Positions 13,901 through 16,925 of a stretch of DNA of 16,925 nucleotides are shown here, one piece after another. Where the stretch lies: contig JAFDTP010000037.1 in assembly GCA_019594195.1 (NCBI GenBank), positions 1 through 16,925 of the forward strand, given 5' to 3'. Within the stretch, counting starts at the first letter, position 1. Each line of letters opens with the position of its first letter. This DNA is from Thermoplasmata archaeon (GTDB lineage: Archaea > Thermoplasmatota > Thermoplasmata > Halarchaeoplasmatales > Halarchaeoplasmataceae). Under the pieces are notes generated by a model. The model worked only from the letters and a program-made list of their open reading frames with translations. It did not search any database and was not told the origin of the DNA. Made by a program: the position numbers and the translations under genes.

Positions 13901-16522
13901 CATAACAACGAATTCAGAGAGAACCTTGCTAGGCATAACTCGAGAGGTATAAGATTGCACAGATCAGAGATGAACCAGATAAAGGAGAGTGAAGTTTCTC
14001 ACAACAATTTTTATGGTATTGATTTATTAGGATCCGATAACAACGAACTGGTTCAGATAGAATCGAATAACAATGACAACCACGGTATATACATAAGAAA
14101 CTCTGAACAAAATCTGATAGATGATAGTGAGTTGAAAGCCAATAGAGGTAACGGCATAAGGTTCTTTTCCGCTCAAAATAATACAGTTTTGGATAACAAG
14201 ATATCGGAGAGCGGTAGCAGCGGTTTGACACTATCCAACTCTTATAATCATGATATATATGGTAACGAATTCATGGACGACGGTATAAACTTCATAGGTT
14301 CTTCTGTCGAATTTTGGAACTCTCACGATATCCCGCTCAATAACACCGTTGAAGGTAGAAGTATCCGGTATCTGAAGGATGTGGAGGGAGGTGCGGTTGA
14401 AGAAGAAGCGGGCCAGATAATACTAGCTAATTCTTCAGGTGTTATCATAGAAGATCATAATATAAACGTAGGGGGCCTCGGCATAATACTTGGATTCTCG
14501 GACCACAACGAGATCCTCGGTAACACGGTTAGAGAACAGAGAGAGAGCATCACTCTAAGGCATTCTCACGGCAACATCCTGAAAGATAATAACGTTGATG
14601 AGAATCTACTAGGATTATACATAGTTCGCTCGAAAAGGAACACTATATCCGAGAACACTTTATCCAGGAACACTCAACAAGGACTGGTACTTTCATCTTC
14701 CGACCGAAACCTAGTCTTTGGAAATGAAATTTTGAACAACGATATCCTGGGGATGGTGTCGGTCAATTCATTTGAAAACACGATATATCATAACCATATA
14801 TCATATCCTGAGGGTGATGAAACAGATGAACGGAGCCTCGCCTTTGACAGCGGTGTGAATAGATGGGATCATGGACAACAGGGTAATCACTGGTCGAACT
14901 ATGAAGAAAGATATCCGGAAGCTTCAGAAGTCGATGGAAAGGGATACTGGGATATCCCATACAATATAACTGACGGGGAAAGCGAAGACAGGTATCCCTT
15001 AACAGATACCGATTTTGTAGATGATTTCAGCGTATTTATTTTGGATCCAAATGATAACGAGACCGTATTTTCTTCTGAGGCAACTGTAAGATGGTCCACA
15101 AAAGGAGAACAGGGGGATGTAGAATCGAGTATCAGGAAGAACGGTGGTGAGTGGAAAGAGGTAGGTGATAGAAACGAATATACTTATCAAGATCTGGATG
15201 ATGGAGTATATCAAGTTGAAGTCAGGGCAAAGGACGAGGAAGATATATCTTATCACAATATCTCTTTCGTCGTGAACACTGGAGTCTATGTTGAGATAAC
15301 TTCACCAGAGGAAGGCGAGGTTCGAAGAAGATCTAGGGTTACCGTGGAATGGACAGCCCATAATAAAATAACACAGGAGATAAAATTGGAAGGTCCTGGA
15401 CAAGAGGAGGATTGGGAACAGATATTGTATATGGATGAAAGAACTTTCACGGACCTTGAAGACGGCGATTATGAAGTTTTTATCAGAGCATACGACGAAC
15501 AGGGAAATTCATACACGGACCAGGTCGAATTCAGTATCCGGACAGTTGATATCGATATAGGATCTCCCGAAATAGGAGATATGATAATGAGCCCGAACGT
15601 TCAGATAACTTGGTCTTCGGAGAACGCTGAATCTCACGAGATCAGGGTCTGCGGCGGGAGATGGGACCGCATAGGAGATGTCCAGGAGTATGAGCTGAGA
15701 GATTTAAGGGCCGGTGATTACGAGGTCTCAGTCCGGGCGAGAGATGAAGCTGGTTTATCCAGTATCGATCGCGTTTCCTTCACCATATCCCCTGTTGTTG
15801 AGATAAGCTCACCGCGACATGGAGAAGTGTTCAATACTAATGAACTGACAGTCGAGTGGGAACACATCTCAGACGAATTTGATATCCAGAATTATGAGAT
15901 CAGGTTGGACGATGGTGATTGGATATCCACTGATATGGAAACACATAAAACATTTTCCAACCTATCCGATGGAGAACACTTTGTGGAGGTGAGAGCACTT
16001 TTGGAGGATGATTTTCAGGCCTCCGACCAGATATCCTTCATCGTTGATACGACACCACCTACAGTAAATATAACGTCTCCTGAAGACGGTGAATCCTTGG
16101 AAGGTGATTCTTTACGAGTAACTTGGGAAGGTTATGATGAGATCACCCAGATCGTTCGGTATGAGATCAGGATAGATGATGGTGAATGGATCAAAGTTGG
16201 AATCGAAGAGGAATACACTTTCGAAGACCTTGAGGCCGGTGAATACAGAGTTGAAGTCAGAGCTTATGATAGGGCAGGAAATGAAAATTCAGATACCATA
16301 ACGATAGAATTAGAAGAAGACACCATATCGTTCAGGATACGGGACTATTGGTGGCTAATAACGATAGTTTCGGTCCTTATGGTGATAGCTCTCGATATCG
16401 GGGTGTGGAGGAAAAATAGTGATAGGACTCCCAGCAAACTGGGCAGCTTGAAAGAATTAGAAGAGGAACTTCAACTCTACAAAAAAGATGATGATGAGAT
16501 GGAGGAAGAATATAAATTGTGA
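10925..16522 (+). CDS. Giant membrane-anchored subtilisin-like protease with NosD beta-helix and Ig-like repeats
   Basis: The protein has 1865 residues. A signal peptide lies at about 7-35 (h-region TVLCVLIIVFSLFFISM, probable cut after ASSA). An N-terminal prodomain and KP-43-like segment occupies about 37-285. The S8 protease domain (about 297-632) has an intact triad: D316 (IADTG), H359 (GHGHGTHV) and S563 (SGTSMSNP), with oxyanion N473 (SAGNSGP). A KP-43-type beta-sandwich (about 637-780) follows, then a NosD-type beta-helix (about 822-1362), five Ig-like repeats (about 1367-1797), a membrane helix (about 1808-1827) and a charged tail. I infer a type-I surface anchor with the protease outside the cell; the helix and Ig array may bind sugars or other cells. 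The GTG at 10886 is rejected because the TATA-like box (10874-10882) would exclude it. Confidence 0.93.
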   Translation: MQSDKDMIKTVLCVLIIVFSLFFISMSEVPEASSAEGELIMVDVSNNEDLKGLSDFDIVDHYGQKALIRADELERDRLLDEGFHIDELPARTKISVRGYEFDVFEGEPDISSNMKIDSYPSGEEGLYLIHMLGPINPEWNQELRDKGVDIINYVPNYAYEVSMTPEQAEMVEDLFFVDWVGIYHPAYRMPDDIEPGLVNARFINEPDREDLIERGMRTTVINSKELDNGGKTVTFNASSRGVLKDWARTRGLYHISNTVEPELHSEVETQTIGGGLGFMDDEHDDPDIPYRKHGDYGAYINQIGYSGEGVTLAIADTGIGDGTPGYSGHLDLTGRVKGGHGFGDLDPDDWGDGHGHGTHVIGSAAGDSYHGSGETGEYPGFGNYLMGQGLAYESELYAAKIFGDGGEFLAEEFYPILEIPKQESDAYIHMNSWGSATFGEYTELDSVFDQAVRDADRETDHNEPMVITASAGNSGPIEQSTGSPGNAKNIITVGSTQSYMPDGRDYGGRDTDDISMVSRFSSRGWTEDNRIKPDVVAPGENVLSLGSPRLYDRSTYDWKSGTSMSNPAVAGAASVVVEWFEEEFGEKPSPAMVRSILINTAEDLQDDGCRNEHIPNKDEGWGMVDISKLEYPIDDPVPFSVVDESETIQTGDVHEYELSADRLDEPLKITLAWTDKNAEEGDEIALKNDLNLEVTSPSGETYRGNAFRRGWSQADSNAIDDFDMKRDGWDDVNNVQNVYIDPNEIEEGDYTISVEGFNVPLDGTNDGDIDQDYALTIYNSEGSDIETTRGSQVTGQERVSRTSHEEDEHGSEYTERDPIQIPSDLGFEVLADQNGWPGSGTEDDPFIIEDYAIDGEGSNFPIHIEDVRVHFIIRNNRFYNADRNSRATSDHSGIYLSNTTNGIIRDNEMELNSYGLLVEESFGNIIEDNTALNNHVGFHLLSSEDNKLENNVASKYSHPVYGDGVLLEGSEENTIVNNQVVNNNNGIMVRDSHNNEFRENLARHNSRGIRLHRSEMNQIKESEVSHNNFYGIDLLGSDNNELVQIESNNNDNHGIYIRNSEQNLIDDSELKANRGNGIRFFSAQNNTVLDNKISESGSSGLTLSNSYNHDIYGNEFMDDGINFIGSSVEFWNSHDIPLNNTVEGRSIRYLKDVEGGAVEEEAGQIILANSSGVIIEDHNINVGGLGIILGFSDHNEILGNTVREQRESITLRHSHGNILKDNNVDENLLGLYIVRSKRNTISENTLSRNTQQGLVLSSSDRNLVFGNEILNNDILGMVSVNSFENTIYHNHISYPEGDETDERSLAFDSGVNRWDHGQQGNHWSNYEERYPEASEVDGKGYWDIPYNITDGESEDRYPLTDTDFVDDFSVFILDPNDNETVFSSEATVRWSTKGEQGDVESSIRKNGGEWKEVGDRNEYTYQDLDDGVYQVEVRAKDEEDISYHNISFVVNTGVYVEITSPEEGEVRRRSRVTVEWTAHNKITQEIKLEGPGQEEDWEQILYMDERTFTDLEDGDYEVFIRAYDEQGNSYTDQVEFSIRTVDIDIGSPEIGDMIMSPNVQITWSSENAESHEIRVCGGRWDRIGDVQEYELRDLRAGDYEVSVRARDEAGLSSIDRVSFTISPVVEISSPRHGEVFNTNELTVEWEHISDEFDIQNYEIRLDDGDWISTDMETHKTFSNLSDGEHFVEVRALLEDDFQASDQISFIVDTTPPTVNITSPEDGESLEGDSLRVTWEGYDEITQIVRYEIRIDDGEWIKVGIEEEYTFEDLEAGEYRVEVRAYDRAGNENSDTITIELEEDTISFRIRDYWWLITIVSVLMVIALDIGVWRKNSDRTPSKLGSLKELEEELQLYKKDDDEMEEEYKL
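13388..15010 (+). repeat. Coding region of the NosD-like parallel beta-helix repeats
   Basis: The helix starts with an entry segment (GWPGSGTEDDPFIIEDYAID) and then short repeats ending in N-x-I/L turns such as NTTNGIIRDNEM and HNNEFRENLA. A mid-helix connector (LNNTVEGRSIRYLKDVEGG, then AGQIILANSSGVIIEDHNI) interrupts it, and the run ends with the capping motif QGNHWSNYEE...GYWDIPYNI. These are the usual landmarks of archaeal NosD-like right-handed helices. The two halves, before and after the connector, look like two blocks of coils. Confidence 0.8.
15026..16315 (+). repeat. Coding region of five Ig-like repeats
   Basis: Five units of about 80-90 residues follow each other. Each has an opening I-x-S/D-P strand, a central W and an end such as DLDDGVYQVEVRAKDEE, DLEDGDYEVFIRAYDEQG, DLRAGDYEVSVRARDEAG, NLSDGEHFVEVRALLEDD or DLEAGEYRVEVRAYDRAG. 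Unit 3 alone holds a cysteine (RVCGGRW). The repeats are diverged but clearly homologous, probably a stalk. Confidence 0.75.
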
Positions 16523-16553
16523 AGCAGGGCAAAACCATATGGGGTTAGAAAAA

Positions 16554-16560
16554 TTTATAT
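16554..16560 (+). promoter_or_regulatory. TATA-like box of the two-TM miniprotein
   Basis: The stretch aaaatttatatg is centred about 36 bases before the ATG at 16593. A short leader would then hold the cggtgagat ribosome binding site. Confidence 0.4.
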
Positions 16561-16592
16561 GTTCCTCAGAGGCATATTGTATCGGTGAGATC

Positions 16593-16820
16593 ATGCATCC
16601 GAACATAGCAAAATTCTACATCATATTCGGATCGATCATATCTATCATATGGGTCCTTTTTTTACTGGGTATACTCCGTCTCGACATAGTTGGATTGTTT
16701 CTTCTGATCATATTTACCGCGTTGTTCTTGATATCAGTTCTATCAAATCCTCCGGGCTCCGGCTTCAGGTCTGGCGAACAGGATAGAAAAGATAGGACTA
16801 GAGATCTTGACTGGTGGTGA
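16593..16820 (+). CDS. Small two-TM membrane protein, unknown function
   Basis: The 75-residue protein starts MHPNIAKFYIIFGSIISIIW. It has two hydrophobic segments, about 8-26 (FYIIFGSIISIIWVLFLLG) and about 29-48 (LDIVGLFLLIIFTALFLISV), then a soluble charged tail ending RKDRTRDLDWW. No family is recognised. The frame is open upstream to ATGs within the end of the protease gene (16488), but the ATG at 16593 has GGTGAGAT just before it and a TATA-like box at 16554-16560. It follows the protease gene on the same strand and may be a separate unit. Confidence 0.65.
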   Translation: MHPNIAKFYIIFGSIISIIWVLFLLGILRLDIVGLFLLIIFTALFLISVLSNPPGSGFRSGEQDRKDRTRDLDWW

Positions 16821-16886
16821 ACACTGTTCATTTTGGACTATGATAGAGGATAATTTTATTATACTGGTTGATATTACTTCAACATC

Positions 16887-16925
16887 ATGGATATGCGCAG
16901 GTTTCTGAGGCCAGAATACAGTTCG
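16887..16925 (+). CDS. Start of an unidentified gene, cut by the window end
   Basis: The ATG at 16887 opens MDMRRFLRPEYSS and runs off the window. A TATA-like stretch (ttttattata, 16855-16864) is centred 27 bases upstream, which fits a leaderless archaeal start; a second ATG is at 16893. Too little is present to name it. Confidence 0.35.
   Translation, partial: MDMRRFLRPEYSS

Noticed and set aside
16488..16592. Upstream extension of the two-TM miniprotein
   Set aside because: It overlaps the protease gene end in another frame; the ATG at 16593 has the GGTGAG ribosome binding site.
1..16925. CRISPR array, insertion sequence or tRNA gene
   Set aside because: No regularly spaced direct repeats, transposase frame or tRNA cloverleaf was seen anywhere in the window.

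Overview
The window looks archaeal. It holds a Sec61-beta-type translocon subunit, a compact Lhr-type helicase coupled to its usual phosphoesterase, an Sm-like protein, several A/T-rich TATA-like boxes about 27 bases before a start codon with little room for a leader, and start sites with GGTG-type ribosome binding sites. The proteins are acidic and rich in AGA/AGG and ATA codons. The very large surface protein combining a protease, a NosD-type beta-helix and Ig-like repeats, together with the Sec61-beta sequence, suggests a euryarchaeon, perhaps a Thermoplasmatota-like lineage. That placement is inference; there is no rRNA or tRNA here to fix it.

Layout. 1-450 is a 123-base inverted repeat around a 204-base spacer. 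It contains the promoter and first 25 codons of a small acidic protein in both orientations, so the gene ends in the antisense of its own start. 452-3899 (minus strand) holds an Sm-like protein, an aldo/keto reductase with a C-terminal 4Fe-4S domain, and an ABC1/UbiB-family kinase-like membrane protein. A short sec61-beta gene (4123-4290, minus) follows. 4402-6380 (plus) holds a UlaG-like metallo-beta-lactamase-fold protein, a degraded minus-strand remnant, an HDDC2/YfbR-type HD phosphohydrolase with a palindrome beside its TATA box, and a flavin-reductase-type FMN protein. 6385-9750 (minus) is a two-gene operon of the Lhr-like helicase and a calcineurin-like phosphoesterase, joined TGA-ATG.

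A plus-strand unit at 9836-10248 has a TATA box, a leader that can fold as an H-type pseudoknot reaching into the ribosome binding site, and a small acidic reading frame that appears broken by a one-base shift. It converges on a two-TM protein with a charge-segregated tail (10255-10773, minus). The right part is dominated by one 5.6-kb gene (10925-16522): signal peptide, KP-43-like subtilase with an intact catalytic triad, beta-sandwich, NosD-like beta-helix, five Ig-like repeats, C-terminal membrane anchor. A two-TM miniprotein and the start of a leaderless gene close the window.

Functionally the window is mostly a mix of housekeeping genes (translocation, RNA binding, nucleic-acid processing, redox) and cell-surface genes. 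The items most worth a second look are the pseudoknot leader with its frame-shifted gene, the operator-like palindrome before the HD gene, the large protease-adhesin-like fusion, and the inverted repeat at the left edge, which may be an assembly or amplification artefact. No stretch longer than about 300 bases is left without a gene.
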